Origin: Clostridia bacterium
GTDB lineage: Bacteria > Bacillota > Clostridia > Oscillospirales > Acutalibacteraceae
DNA length: 61,985 nt
Assembly: GCA_017440965.1 (NCBI GenBank)
Contig: JAFSGH010000004.1
Location: 1 to 61,985, forward strand
Reading direction: 5' to 3'
Position numbers and translations under genes: made by a program. Of this stretch, positions 34,801 through 42,663 are shown piece after piece. A model generated the notes under the pieces. The model ran no database searches. It was not told where the DNA came from and saw only the letters and a list, made by a program, of their open reading frames with translations. Numbering within the stretch: the stretch's first letter is position 1; the number at the start of each line of letters is the position of its first letter.

Positions 34801-35412
34801 TTACATAAGTCCCATGCCTTCAACTATACCGCCGAAGCCGAGGAAGCTTAAGGATACGATCGAAGCAGAGACAAGAGTTATGGGAAGTCCCTGAAGGGCT
34901 TTCGGAACATCAGCCGTTTCAAGACGGGAACGGACACCTGCGAAAAGCACCATAGCAAGCATAAAGCCCGCACCTGCCGCAAAGGAATTTACCATTGAAT
35001 GTAAAAAACCGTAATTGTATGCCTGATACGCTGTGATGTTATCTATATTAAGAATTACAACACCGAGAACAGCACAGTTTGTTGTTATTAGCGGAAGGTA
35101 AATGCCCAGAGAATTATAAAGGGGCTTCATATATTTTTTAAGAATTATCTCAACCATCTGAACGAGAGCTGCAATAACAAGGATAAATACGATGGTCTGA
35201 AGATACTCCATTCCGTTATTTTCAAGGAGAATATTAAGCGGATATGTAACTGCAGTGGCAAGAAGCATAACAAAAATAACCGCACCGCTCATACCGACAG
35301 CGGTATTCAGCTTCTTTGAAACGCCGAGGAAAGGACATATGCCGAGGAACTTTGAAAGAACAAAGTTCTGTGTGAGAATTCCCATTACAAGCAATGCTAT
35401 ATAGAATTTCAT
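34801..35412 (-). CDS. rnfA: Rnf complex subunit RnfA
   Basis: 203 residues with six membrane helices, the normal RnfA size. LTQNFVLSKFLGICPFLGVS near the start and LGIYLPLITTNCAVLG in the centre hold the cysteines that share an intramembrane iron-sulfur centre with RnfE. It carries electrons across the membrane in the ion pump. Its ATG overlaps the rnfE stop by four bases. Confidence 0.97.
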   Translation of the reverse strand: MKFYIALLVMGILTQNFVLSKFLGICPFLGVSKKLNTAVGMSGAVIFVMLLATAVTYPLNILLENNGMEYLQTIVFILVIAALVQMVEIILKKYMKPLYNSLGIYLPLITTNCAVLGVVILNIDNITAYQAYNYGFLHSMVNSFAAGAGFMLAMVLFAGVRSRLETADVPKALQGLPITLVSASIVSLSFLGFGGIVEGMGLM

Positions 35413-36404
35413 TCTTCGCTTTCCTCCTTGTTTTTATTGTTTTCGATATCCTTTTTCAGGAATTCGGGAATGACCTCAGGTAACGGCTCTTCGTCTATGC
35501 TTTCCTTCTTGCCGTTATCTTTTTTGTCAGCTTCCGTTCTTTTCTTTTTATCCTTTTTTGCTTCGCCGCTTTCATTTACGGGAGCTTCTTCCTTCTCTTC
35601 GGTCTTCACCTGCTCTTCTTTCTCAGCCTCTTCCTTGCTGCATTGAGAAGCGTTTTCTTTGCCTTCAGAGAATTCTGCACAGAAGGATGCGTGAGGACAG
35701 CCCTTGCAGCCGTTAAGAGTTGCACTCTGAAGTCCCTTTTTCTCAGCAAGCTTATTAGCAAGAGCCATAAGCATACCGAATACAAAGAAGCCGCCTGCGG
35801 GAAGAATAAATAATGTCATGGGAGCAAGACCGATACTACCGAGCTCATCTGTGAAATCAAAGCCTGTAAAGCCGTTAAGGTCAATATATGCTCCGAGCAT
35901 CGTATCAATGCCTGAAAGGAAGGTGCCTGCACCGAGAAGCTCTCTTACAGCACCCATGCAGAAGAGTGCCGCTGTAAAGCCGATGCCCATTCCGAGACCG
36001 TCAATTGCGGATAAGAGAACGGGGTTCTTGCTTGCATATGCTTCTGCTCTTCCGAGGATGATGCAGTTAACAACAATAAGCGGAAGGAATACGCCGAGAG
36101 AAGCATCAAGGGCGGGAACAAATGCCTTGACAAGCATCTGAACCACCGTAACAAATGATGCAATGATAACTATGTATGCGGGTATTCTTGCCTTTTCGGG
36201 GATGATCTTACGCATAGCGGAGATGGCGATATTTGAACAGATAAGAACTATCGTAGCCGCAATACCCATACCTATACCGTTTACAACGGAGGTAGAAGTA
36301 GCAAGCGTGGGACAGGTGCCGAGAACAAGTCTCAGAACAGGGTTTTCCTTAAGAAAGCCCTTTGTAAGCTCCTTGCCGTAATTGGGTTTTGTTTTTTCAG
36401 CCAT
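35409..36404 (-). CDS. rnfE: Rnf complex subunit RnfE with long C-terminal tail
   Basis: 331 residues; the membrane part (about 1-222) is a normal RnfE with NPVLRLVLGTCPTLA and LGVFLPLIVVNCIILGRAEA, paralogous to RnfA. The remaining 110 residues are an extra cytoplasmic tail. It starts with a cysteine cluster, CKGCPHASFC plus a fourth Cys in ASQC, followed by a long Lys/Glu-rich low-complexity stretch. The cysteine cluster could bind zinc or an iron-sulfur centre; the charged part is probably disordered. I recall Cys-containing tails on other Clostridia RnfE proteins but not of this length. GGAGGG precedes the ATG. Confidence 0.96.
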   Translation of the reverse strand: MAEKTKPNYGKELTKGFLKENPVLRLVLGTCPTLATSTSVVNGIGMGIAATIVLICSNIAISAMRKIIPEKARIPAYIVIIASFVTVVQMLVKAFVPALDASLGVFLPLIVVNCIILGRAEAYASKNPVLLSAIDGLGMGIGFTAALFCMGAVRELLGAGTFLSGIDTMLGAYIDLNGFTGFDFTDELGSIGLAPMTLFILPAGGFFVFGMLMALANKLAEKKGLQSATLNGCKGCPHASFCAEFSEGKENASQCSKEEAEKEEQVKTEEKEEAPVNESGEAKKDKKKRTEADKKDNGKKESIDEEPLPEVIPEFLKKDIENNKNKEESEE

Positions 36405-36407
36405 TCC

Positions 36408-36962
36408 TTATCCCTCCTTTACTTCTTCGAAAAGTGCCTTTGCTTCGTTTACCGCTTTTGTAACGGCGTTTGTTGTGATGGTGGCACTGGTGATCGCAAG
36501 TATCTCATTTTCTTCGGGCTTGTCATTTTTTATAACGGTAAAAGGACCTTCGCTTCCCACATACTGAGAAAGAAAGCTGTTCTTTTTTGCATTCATTCCG
36601 AGACCGGGAGTTTCATTTATGGAAAGAATGCTTATTCCCGTAACCTTGCCCTCGCTGTCGATGCCCGTCATTATTCTGACTGCACCGCCGTAGCCTGCAC
36701 TTTCTGTGGTGAAAACAAAGCCGACTGTATTTCCGTCGGAAAGCCCTTCATAGTAAGCCTTGCCCTCATTTTCCTTTAATTGGAATTCTTTTGCCTCGGG
36801 AAGCACCTGAAGTCTTGATTCGTCAGCCGCCTTCTGATCGTTTGTTTCGATGATGGGTGAGGTGACGGAATTTATAAATGCAAGTATACCTGCCGCAACT
36901 GCGCATATTAAAAACAGTGAAAGAGCTGTTTTTAATATCTTGAAAACATCGCTTTTATTCAT
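36408..36962 (-). CDS. rnfG: Rnf complex subunit RnfG, FMN carrier
   Basis: 184 residues. One N-terminal membrane helix (ALSLFLICAVAAGILAFINS) is followed by an extracellular FMN-binding domain: YGGAVRIMTGIDSEGKVTGI, ETPGLG, and the flavinylation segment ITSATITTNAV. The Thr in SATIT is the expected site to which ApbE attaches FMN; the usual S-G-A-T is here T-S-A-T. The gene's ATG shares one base with the rnfD stop codon. Confidence 0.95.
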   Translation of the reverse strand: MNKSDVFKILKTALSLFLICAVAAGILAFINSVTSPIIETNDQKAADESRLQVLPEAKEFQLKENEGKAYYEGLSDGNTVGFVFTTESAGYGGAVRIMTGIDSEGKVTGISILSINETPGLGMNAKKNSFLSQYVGSEGPFTVIKNDKPEENEILAITSATITTNAVTKAVNEAKALFEEVKEG

Positions 36963-37990
36963 TATGCCGCGCCCTCCTCTTTTTTCTTTGTTTTCTTTTC
37001 CTTGATAAAGCCGAAATATGCAGGTGCAGTCAGCTTTTCAATAAGAGGTGTTGCAATATTCATAAGAAGTATGGAATAGGATACGCCCTCGGGAAGCGAG
37101 CCGAAAAGTCTGATGACAGAGGTAAGTATTCCGCAGCCTATACCGAATACGATCTTTCCCTTTGTATTTATGGGACTTGTTGAATAGTCGGTAGCCATGA
37201 AGAATGCGCCGAGGATAAGACCGCCGCCGAGGATCTCATATATTGTAAATGTAATATCAAAGCCTGAGGCGATAAGCATAAATGCTGCAACCGTAAGTAT
37301 GTAAGAGCCGGGGATGGCAATGCTTATGACTCCTCTTAATATGAGATATACAGCACCGAGAATAAGGGCAACGGAGCATACTTCACCGATACAGCCTGCC
37401 CTTACACCGAAGAGCATATTGAAGAAGGAGGGAAGATCTCCGTCAACAAGAAGAGCTCCCATCTGTGAGGATACATTTCCCGAAAGGTCTATTGCGGAAA
37501 GATGGGAAAGGGGAGTCGCCGTTGTGATGGTATCAACACCCGATGAGCCGGGAGCTGAAAAGCCTGTCATTGCAGAAGCAAAGGAGACAAGAAGAACTAT
37601 TCTTGCCGTAATGGCGGGATTTGCAAAATTATGGCCGATACCGCCGAACATCTGCTTTACGACAACTATGGCAACAAGAGAGCCTACGATACACATCCAT
37701 ATGGGAATGCTCACGGGCAGATTGAATGCCAGCAGTAAGCCTGTGACTACAGCGCTGAGGTCGCCTATCGAGGATGAACGCTTCATTATTTTTCTTGATA
37801 AGAACTCAAAAAGCACACAGCTTACTATACATACGGCTATTACAAGAGCTGCTCTTGCTCCGAATACCGCAACGCCTGCGAATGCCGCAGGAATAAGAGA
37901 AATTATAACATCGAGCATGATTCCCGTAACAGTGCCGGGGCTTTTTGTGTGCGGAGAGGCACTGACGGTGAGAATATTCTTTTCGCTCAT
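36962..37990 (-). CDS. rnfD: Rnf complex subunit RnfD
   Basis: About 342 residues with eight to ten membrane helices. It begins MSEKNILTVSASPHTKSPGT, as RnfD proteins do, and carries the second flavinylation site in TITTATPLSHL (Thr before P-L). The long internal helices form the ion path with RnfA and RnfE. ATG 37990 shares its A with the TAA of rnfC, so the frame extending further upstream is not used. Confidence 0.96.
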   Translation of the reverse strand: MSEKNILTVSASPHTKSPGTVTGIMLDVIISLIPAAFAGVAVFGARAALVIAVCIVSCVLFEFLSRKIMKRSSSIGDLSAVVTGLLLAFNLPVSIPIWMCIVGSLVAIVVVKQMFGGIGHNFANPAITARIVLLVSFASAMTGFSAPGSSGVDTITTATPLSHLSAIDLSGNVSSQMGALLVDGDLPSFFNMLFGVRAGCIGEVCSVALILGAVYLILRGVISIAIPGSYILTVAAFMLIASGFDITFTIYEILGGGLILGAFFMATDYSTSPINTKGKIVFGIGCGILTSVIRLFGSLPEGVSYSILLMNIATPLIEKLTAPAYFGFIKEKKTKKKEEGAA

Positions 37991-39339
37991 TATTTTATAC
38001 CTGCCTTTCTCATTACATCCTTTGCAAGACGCATATGCTGGACCAGAGGCTTTCCTGCGGGACAGGAATAAGCACAGCTGCCGCATTCCATACATACAGA
38101 TGTGCCCAGCTTCTTTAATGCTTCGGCATCACCGAGGGAAGCATACTTTTCTATCTGAGTGGGAATAAGACTCATAGGACAGGCGGCGTGACATCTGCCG
38201 CAGCGAATGCAGTCTCTTTCAGGCTTTATTCTTGCACCGTTTTTGCTGAACGCAAGAATGGCATTGTTGCTCTTGAGAAGAGGAACATCCGTGCCTGTTA
38301 CTGCCGTTCCCATCATCGGACCGCCCGATAATATCTTATAAGGCTGTTCAGTAAAGCCGCCGCAGAAATCGATTATCTTCTGAAGCTCTGTGCCTACGGG
38401 AACACGGACATTCATGGGATTTACGATACAGTTACCGCTGACGGTAACGGAACGGCTTGTAAGAGGAATACCTGTTTTCAGGTATCTTGCAACGAAGGCG
38501 ACGCTTGCTACATTCATAACAACACAGCCCACATCTGAGGGAAGACCTCCCTCGGGGACCTTTCTGCCCGTTGCCGAGAGCACCATCATTTTTTCGGCAC
38601 CCTGAGGATAACGGGATTTAAGAGTCATAAGACGGACTGCATTTCCGTGATCGATGTCGCTGTCTGCTATTTCCTTAAGAATCTTTATTGCCTCGGGCTT
38701 ATTGTCCTCAACGGCAATAATTACCTTTTTGAAGCCGAGAAGCTCCTGAAGTGCAAAAACACCGCTCATTATATTCCAGGAATTTTCAATACATTCACGG
38801 TAGTCAACTGTGATATAGGGCTCGCATTCTGCCGCATTGACGATAAGAGTATCGATATCCTTATCCTCGGGTGTGTTGAGCTTTACATGGGAAGGGAAGC
38901 CTGCACCGCCGAGACCTACAAGACCTGAGGCGCGTATAGCCTTAACAAGCTCACCTTTATTTGTGACCTTGGGCGGCTCAATGCCTTCAAAAAGCTTTCT
39001 CTCGCCGTCGGATTCAATTGTAACGGCAGGAGCCATTTTTCCGTTTGCAAGCTTTACATCCTGAACGGCAATGACCTTGCCCGATACGGAAGCGTGTATC
39101 GGTGCGGACACATACTTGTCACTGTCTCCGACTACCTGACCTATTGCAACATAGTCGCCTTTTTTTACGGTAGGTGTGCAGGGAGCACCGATATGCTGAA
39201 GCATCGGCAGAGTCACGATCTCGGGATCGGGCATTCGTACCGTTTCTTTTTCAGCAGTAATTTTGTTGTGAGCGACGAGAATTCCGCCTTTGCCTTTTCT
39301 GACCGCCTTAAGGATGGCGTCGGGCTTGATCTTACCCAT
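37990..39339 (-). CDS. rnfC: Rnf complex subunit RnfC
   Basis: 449 residues. N-terminal barrel-sandwich (KKGDYVAIGQVVGD, APIHASVSGKVIAV), a flavin/NADH-binding fold resembling NuoF (LVGLGGAGFPSHVKL, NAAECEPYITVDYR), then two 4Fe-4S motifs CIRCGRCHAACPMSL and CMECGSCAYSCPAG. RnfC is the cytoplasmic subunit where NAD is reduced. GGAGGAAAC precedes the ATG. It follows the Gx transporter gene by 34 bases. Confidence 0.97.
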   Translation of the reverse strand: MGKIKPDAILKAVRKGKGGILVAHNKITAEKETVRMPDPEIVTLPMLQHIGAPCTPTVKKGDYVAIGQVVGDSDKYVSAPIHASVSGKVIAVQDVKLANGKMAPAVTIESDGERKLFEGIEPPKVTNKGELVKAIRASGLVGLGGAGFPSHVKLNTPEDKDIDTLIVNAAECEPYITVDYRECIENSWNIMSGVFALQELLGFKKVIIAVEDNKPEAIKILKEIADSDIDHGNAVRLMTLKSRYPQGAEKMMVLSATGRKVPEGGLPSDVGCVVMNVASVAFVARYLKTGIPLTSRSVTVSGNCIVNPMNVRVPVGTELQKIIDFCGGFTEQPYKILSGGPMMGTAVTGTDVPLLKSNNAILAFSKNGARIKPERDCIRCGRCHAACPMSLIPTQIEKYASLGDAEALKKLGTSVCMECGSCAYSCPAGKPLVQHMRLAKDVMRKAGIK

Positions 39340-39373
39340 AGTTGTTTCCTCCGTTTTCTACTAAGGTTTTATA

Positions 39374-39907
39374 TTATTTCTTGTGATCGAAAATATTAAG
39401 TTTCATTAAATAGGGCATCGTAATATTGAGTGTTATTCCCGTAACCGTTCCGAATACGGCACCCGTAAGCAGAAGCACGGGCATATATCCGAGAAACAGA
39501 CTGCTTCCCGTAAGAAGCGATGCGGCAAGTGTCTGACCTAAGTTATGCATAACGGCACTTATTACCGATATCCCCGTATAAGATAATCTTTTTTTTGATA
39601 TTTTAAGCATCAATGACATTGTAAGAACGCTTAAGACTCCGCCCGTAAGGGAAATTATGCCTGCGCTGACACCTGATAAAAGAGCGGCGAAGGCAGCCTT
39701 AATGACAGCAATTCCTATTGCAGGAAGAGGCCCTAATGCTGAACACACGAACATTACGATTATATTTGAAAATCCCGGCTTTATTCCCATAGGAAGAGGA
39801 AAAGCCGAAAGTATCAGCCTTTCAATAAAGGATAATGCAAGTGCCAGAGCACCGAATATTCCCGTAAGAGCAGGAAAATACGCTTTGCTTGTCCGTTTTT
39901 TCTTCAT
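39374..39907 (-). CDS. Gx transporter family protein
   Basis: About 177 residues with five or six membrane helices. MGIKPGFSNIIVMFVCSALG and the glycine-rich later helices match the Gx transporter (heptaprenyl diphosphate synthase component I-like) family, related to ECF-type S components. The substrate is unknown. In Clostridia it commonly lies beside NusG-II and ApbE genes as here, which suggests a role in flavin or quinone/prenyl supply for the redox module. I set the start at ATG 39907, directly after the TGA of the preceding gene; an ATG six codons earlier is also possible. Confidence 0.88.
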   Translation of the reverse strand: MKKKRTSKAYFPALTGIFGALALALSFIERLILSAFPLPMGIKPGFSNIIVMFVCSALGPLPAIGIAVIKAAFAALLSGVSAGIISLTGGVLSVLTMSLMLKISKKRLSYTGISVISAVMHNLGQTLAASLLTGSSLFLGYMPVLLLTGAVFGTVTGITLNITMPYLMKLNIFDHKK

Positions 39908-39908
39908 A

Positions 39909-40283
39909 TCAATAGGTAATTGCATCCATGGGAGCTTTTTCAGCTCCCCTGAGCTTTATGACGGTAAAATTCGGCACGCAGACCGCCATATCTCCGGGAG
40001 AGGAGAGCTCTCCGCATTTTATGCAATCCTTTCCGTTACAGTCGGATGAGATAATTTTTATTTTTCCTTCGGATATCTCAACCGTTATTCCGTTATCAAG
40101 GGTGAGCGTGTAGTCTTCCTTTACACTGCTGAGATCTGCGGAATGCACCGTCTCGCCCTTTATTATTATATCCGCAATTGCGGGCTCATTGCTGTTTGTA
40201 ATGATAAGCATTATCCCTGCAGTAATAAGCACTGCAATAAGGATCAGCAGGTCCGTCCTTGTTATAGTTTTTTTAAGCTTCAT
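39909..40283 (-). CDS. NusG domain II-containing membrane protein
   Basis: About 124 residues. A membrane helix at 10-30 (LLILIAVLITAGIMLII) is followed by an extracellular NusG-II-type beta domain (DYTLTLDNGITVEISEGKIK) with Cys pairs CNGKDCIKCG. Proteins of this type sit with ApbE and Gx transporters in Rnf-like clusters; their role is not settled, perhaps as a periplasm-side accessory. ATG 40283 lies within the end of apbE, so the genes overlap by 11 bases. Confidence 0.87.
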   Translation of the reverse strand: MKLKKTITRTDLLILIAVLITAGIMLIITNSNEPAIADIIIKGETVHSADLSSVKEDYTLTLDNGITVEISEGKIKIISSDCNGKDCIKCGELSSPGDMAVCVPNFTVIKLRGAEKAPMDAITY

Positions 40284-41346
40284 AATTCTCAATAAGAGTA
40301 TATTCCGATGATAAGGGCTCAAAAGCTTCCTTTAAGCCGTCGGTAATATAATATGTTTTATCCTTCATTACAAAAACTGCTTCCGCATAAAAGGAGCTCA
40401 GCGTCTGAAGGGTATCCTCATTAAGACCGCCTATAAAGCAGAATGTGGAAAGTGCGTCTGCGATAAGTCCCGAATGCGCCACCACTGTAACGGAAATAAG
40501 CTCATTTTCTACGGGATAGCCTGTTTTCGGATCAAGAATATGATGGTAGGTCTTATCATTTTCCGTAAAGGTCTTTTCGTAGCTTCCCGAGGTCGATATG
40601 AAGGAGGCATTGAAGGGAGCCTTGCCGGATACCGTAATTTTCCCGAAGCAGGAATTCATATCCTTAAAGGGATCTCTGATGCCTACGGTCCACTTTCCGT
40701 CGGAGGGACCGTTTCCGCATACGAGGACCGTTCCGCCGAGGCTTACGGTCAGAGGTATATAATGAAGGTAAACCGCATCAAGCACTGCATCGCAGGCTGC
40801 TCCCTTGCCGAAAGCTCCGAGATCGATGCTGACATCATCCTCGAGAGTAACCTTGCTGTTGTCAGGGTCAATAAGTATCTTTTCGATATCAACTGCATTA
40901 AGCTCTTTTTTTATGTCTTCATCAGACGGAAGTGAGGGGGATTCTGTCGAAAAGCCCCAGAGCCTTGTCACATTGCCCATTGTGATATTGAGCTTTCTTT
41001 CGGTAACGTTGCAAAGAAGAATACTGTCCTTGAGGACCTCCTTCAGAAAATCGGAGGCATATATAATTCCGGTTTCGTTAAGCTCTGATATTTCCGATTC
41101 GGGATCTGTGGCGGAAAGAGAGCTGTCTGCCATATTGACAGCATCCGTAACAAGTGAGAGAAGCTCCTTTCCCTTGTCCTCATCGTCTGTATATATTTTT
41201 GCCGTCAGCACACTTCCCATTGCAAAGGATGTGCCCTCGGTATATTTTTCATTTTTACATCCGCTGAATGAAAGAAGTATTATCACCGCGACTAATAATA
41301 ATGCGGTAAGCCTTGTTGAAAAACTGTGTTTTTTCATCGCAGTCAT
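40273..41346 (-). CDS. apbE: FAD:protein FMN transferase (lipoprotein)
   Basis: 357 residues. A lipoprotein signal ends in LLSFSGC, so the enzyme is anchored outside the membrane. Family motifs: AMGSVLTAKIY, GNVTRLWGF, VSIDLGAFGKGAACD, VSLGGTVLVCG, HHILDPKTGYPV and the metal-binding Asp in SGLIADALSTFCF. It moves FMN from FAD onto Thr in target proteins; RnfG and RnfD in the same operon carry the sites. It is the first gene of the minus-strand operon, behind the promoter at 41374-41402. Two in-frame ATGs three codons apart (41346, 41337) both follow GGAAGG; the choice is open. Confidence 0.96.
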   Translation of the reverse strand: MTAMKKHSFSTRLTALLLVAVIILLSFSGCKNEKYTEGTSFAMGSVLTAKIYTDDEDKGKELLSLVTDAVNMADSSLSATDPESEISELNETGIIYASDFLKEVLKDSILLCNVTERKLNITMGNVTRLWGFSTESPSLPSDEDIKKELNAVDIEKILIDPDNSKVTLEDDVSIDLGAFGKGAACDAVLDAVYLHYIPLTVSLGGTVLVCGNGPSDGKWTVGIRDPFKDMNSCFGKITVSGKAPFNASFISTSGSYEKTFTENDKTYHHILDPKTGYPVENELISVTVVAHSGLIADALSTFCFIGGLNEDTLQTLSSFYAEAVFVMKDKTYYITDGLKEAFEPLSSEYTLIENYEA

Positions 41347-41373
41347 TTCCTTCCCGTGTTTCTTCAGTCTATT

Positions 41374-41402
41374 ATTATAGCATCTTGATCGTAAATAGTA
41401 AA
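41374..41402 (-). promoter_or_regulatory. Promoter of the apbE-rnf operon
   Basis: On the minus strand TTTACT (41397-41402) and a perfect TATAAT (41374-41379), 17 bases apart, 28 bases before apbE. Confidence 0.72.
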
Positions 41403-41436
41403 GTATTAATTTAATATTATTCTTTATATTAGATAC

Positions 41437-41465
41437 TTGTATTATTTTTTTATTTGTGTTATGAT
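41437..41465 (+). promoter_or_regulatory. Promoter of the sortase locus
   Basis: TTGTAT (41437-41442) and TATGAT (41460-41465), 17 bases apart. It diverges from the apbE promoter, the two -35 boxes being about 35 bases apart. Confidence 0.68.
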
Positions 41466-41502
41466 ATGATCGTACATCGATTTTTTTACGGTAGGTGATA
41501 TA

Positions 41503-42639
41503 ATGAATAATTCTGAAAAGGATATGACACAGAGCTCCTCAGAAGGCTACAGAGGTATATCTATGGCATCGGGTGAGCCTGTGGCATTGCCCGGAAAAGA
41601 AGTGTATCTTGACGGTCTTGAGAATACGGCAGACGATATAAAGGAAATGGAAGAGGTCAGAAAAAACACCATGACGGCCGGCGACAAAAGAATGATCACC
41701 GCATTATGGCTTCTCAATGCCGCGGTGTTTGCCTTTATCGGACTTTTTCTTGCCTTTACGGGTTCTGCAGACGAATATTCATCAATTAAGGAAGAGGCAC
41801 GCTTTGAAACGGAGGATGGACCTGCAACCTATTATGATCCGTCTTCTGTGTTCTCTGAAGCTCTGGCTCCCAATTATCAGGTCTCGGAATATCCCGACGG
41901 CTTATTGCCCGGCTTTGAGGCTCTTTATTCTGAAAATTCAGATACTGCGGCGTGGATAAGAATTCCTGATACCACCGTGGATCATGTAGTGCTTCAGACG
42001 GATAATCATACGGATTATGACCGCACGACCTTTTACGGAGATTATTATGTGGGCGGAAGTCTGTTTATGGATTACCGTAACAAAATAGCAAGATCTCCGA
42101 AGTATTTATCAAAGAATACTATCATTTACGGACATTATCTTAAAAATCAGAGAGGTATGTTCTCCGATCTTGATAAATATATGGATGTTGAATATTACAA
42201 GGAGCATCCCGTTATTGAACTTAGCACGCTCTATAATAATTTCGAGTGGAAAATAATCGGTGCATTCGTAGCGGCAGTAGAGGAGCAGTATGATAATGCC
42301 CTGTTCTATTATTGGTACGATAATTTCTCTGACAGTAATACCTTAGGCTTTGCAAATGAGGTTGCCTTCAGAAGCTATTTCATAAATCCCTCTGTGGATG
42401 TTCAGCCGACTGATAAATTCCTTACGCTGTCTACCTGCAGCCATTCAATGGATATCGGCGGAATGGTAAATGCCCGTTTTGTTGTTGTTGCAAGGCTTGT
42501 CAGAGAGGGAGAAACAAGGGATGTCAATGTTTCGACTGCTTATAAAAATCCCGATCAGCGTATGCCTCAGCTCTGGTACGATCAGCAGGGACTTGTAAAT
42601 CCTCATTCCCAGTATGCTATCTGGGACGCGTTTGCGTGA
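41503..42639 (+). CDS. Class B sortase 1
   Basis: 378 residues. A 63-residue cytoplasmic leader and a membrane helix (about 64-86) precede the extracellular catalytic domain. The triad is intact: His211 in IIYGHYLKNQRGMF, Cys312 in LTLSTCSHSMD and Arg325 in NARFVVVARLV. The W-I-R-I-P-D-T segment (WIRIPDTTVDHVVLQ) and the long insert between His and Cys are class B features. Sortases cut a sorting motif and join proteins to peptidoglycan or to pili; no substrate with a sorting signal lies in the window. GGTGATATA precedes the ATG. First gene of a five-gene block. Confidence 0.94.
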   Translation: MNNSEKDMTQSSSEGYRGISMASGEPVALPGKEVYLDGLENTADDIKEMEEVRKNTMTAGDKRMITALWLLNAAVFAFIGLFLAFTGSADEYSSIKEEARFETEDGPATYYDPSSVFSEALAPNYQVSEYPDGLLPGFEALYSENSDTAAWIRIPDTTVDHVVLQTDNHTDYDRTTFYGDYYVGGSLFMDYRNKIARSPKYLSKNTIIYGHYLKNQRGMFSDLDKYMDVEYYKEHPVIELSTLYNNFEWKIIGAFVAAVEEQYDNALFYYWYDNFSDSNTLGFANEVAFRSYFINPSVDVQPTDKFLTLSTCSHSMDIGGMVNARFVVVARLVREGETRDVNVSTAYKNPDQRMPQLWYDQQGLVNPHSQYAIWDAFA

Positions 42640-42663
42640 TTTTCTTGAAAGGGGAATATAAAA

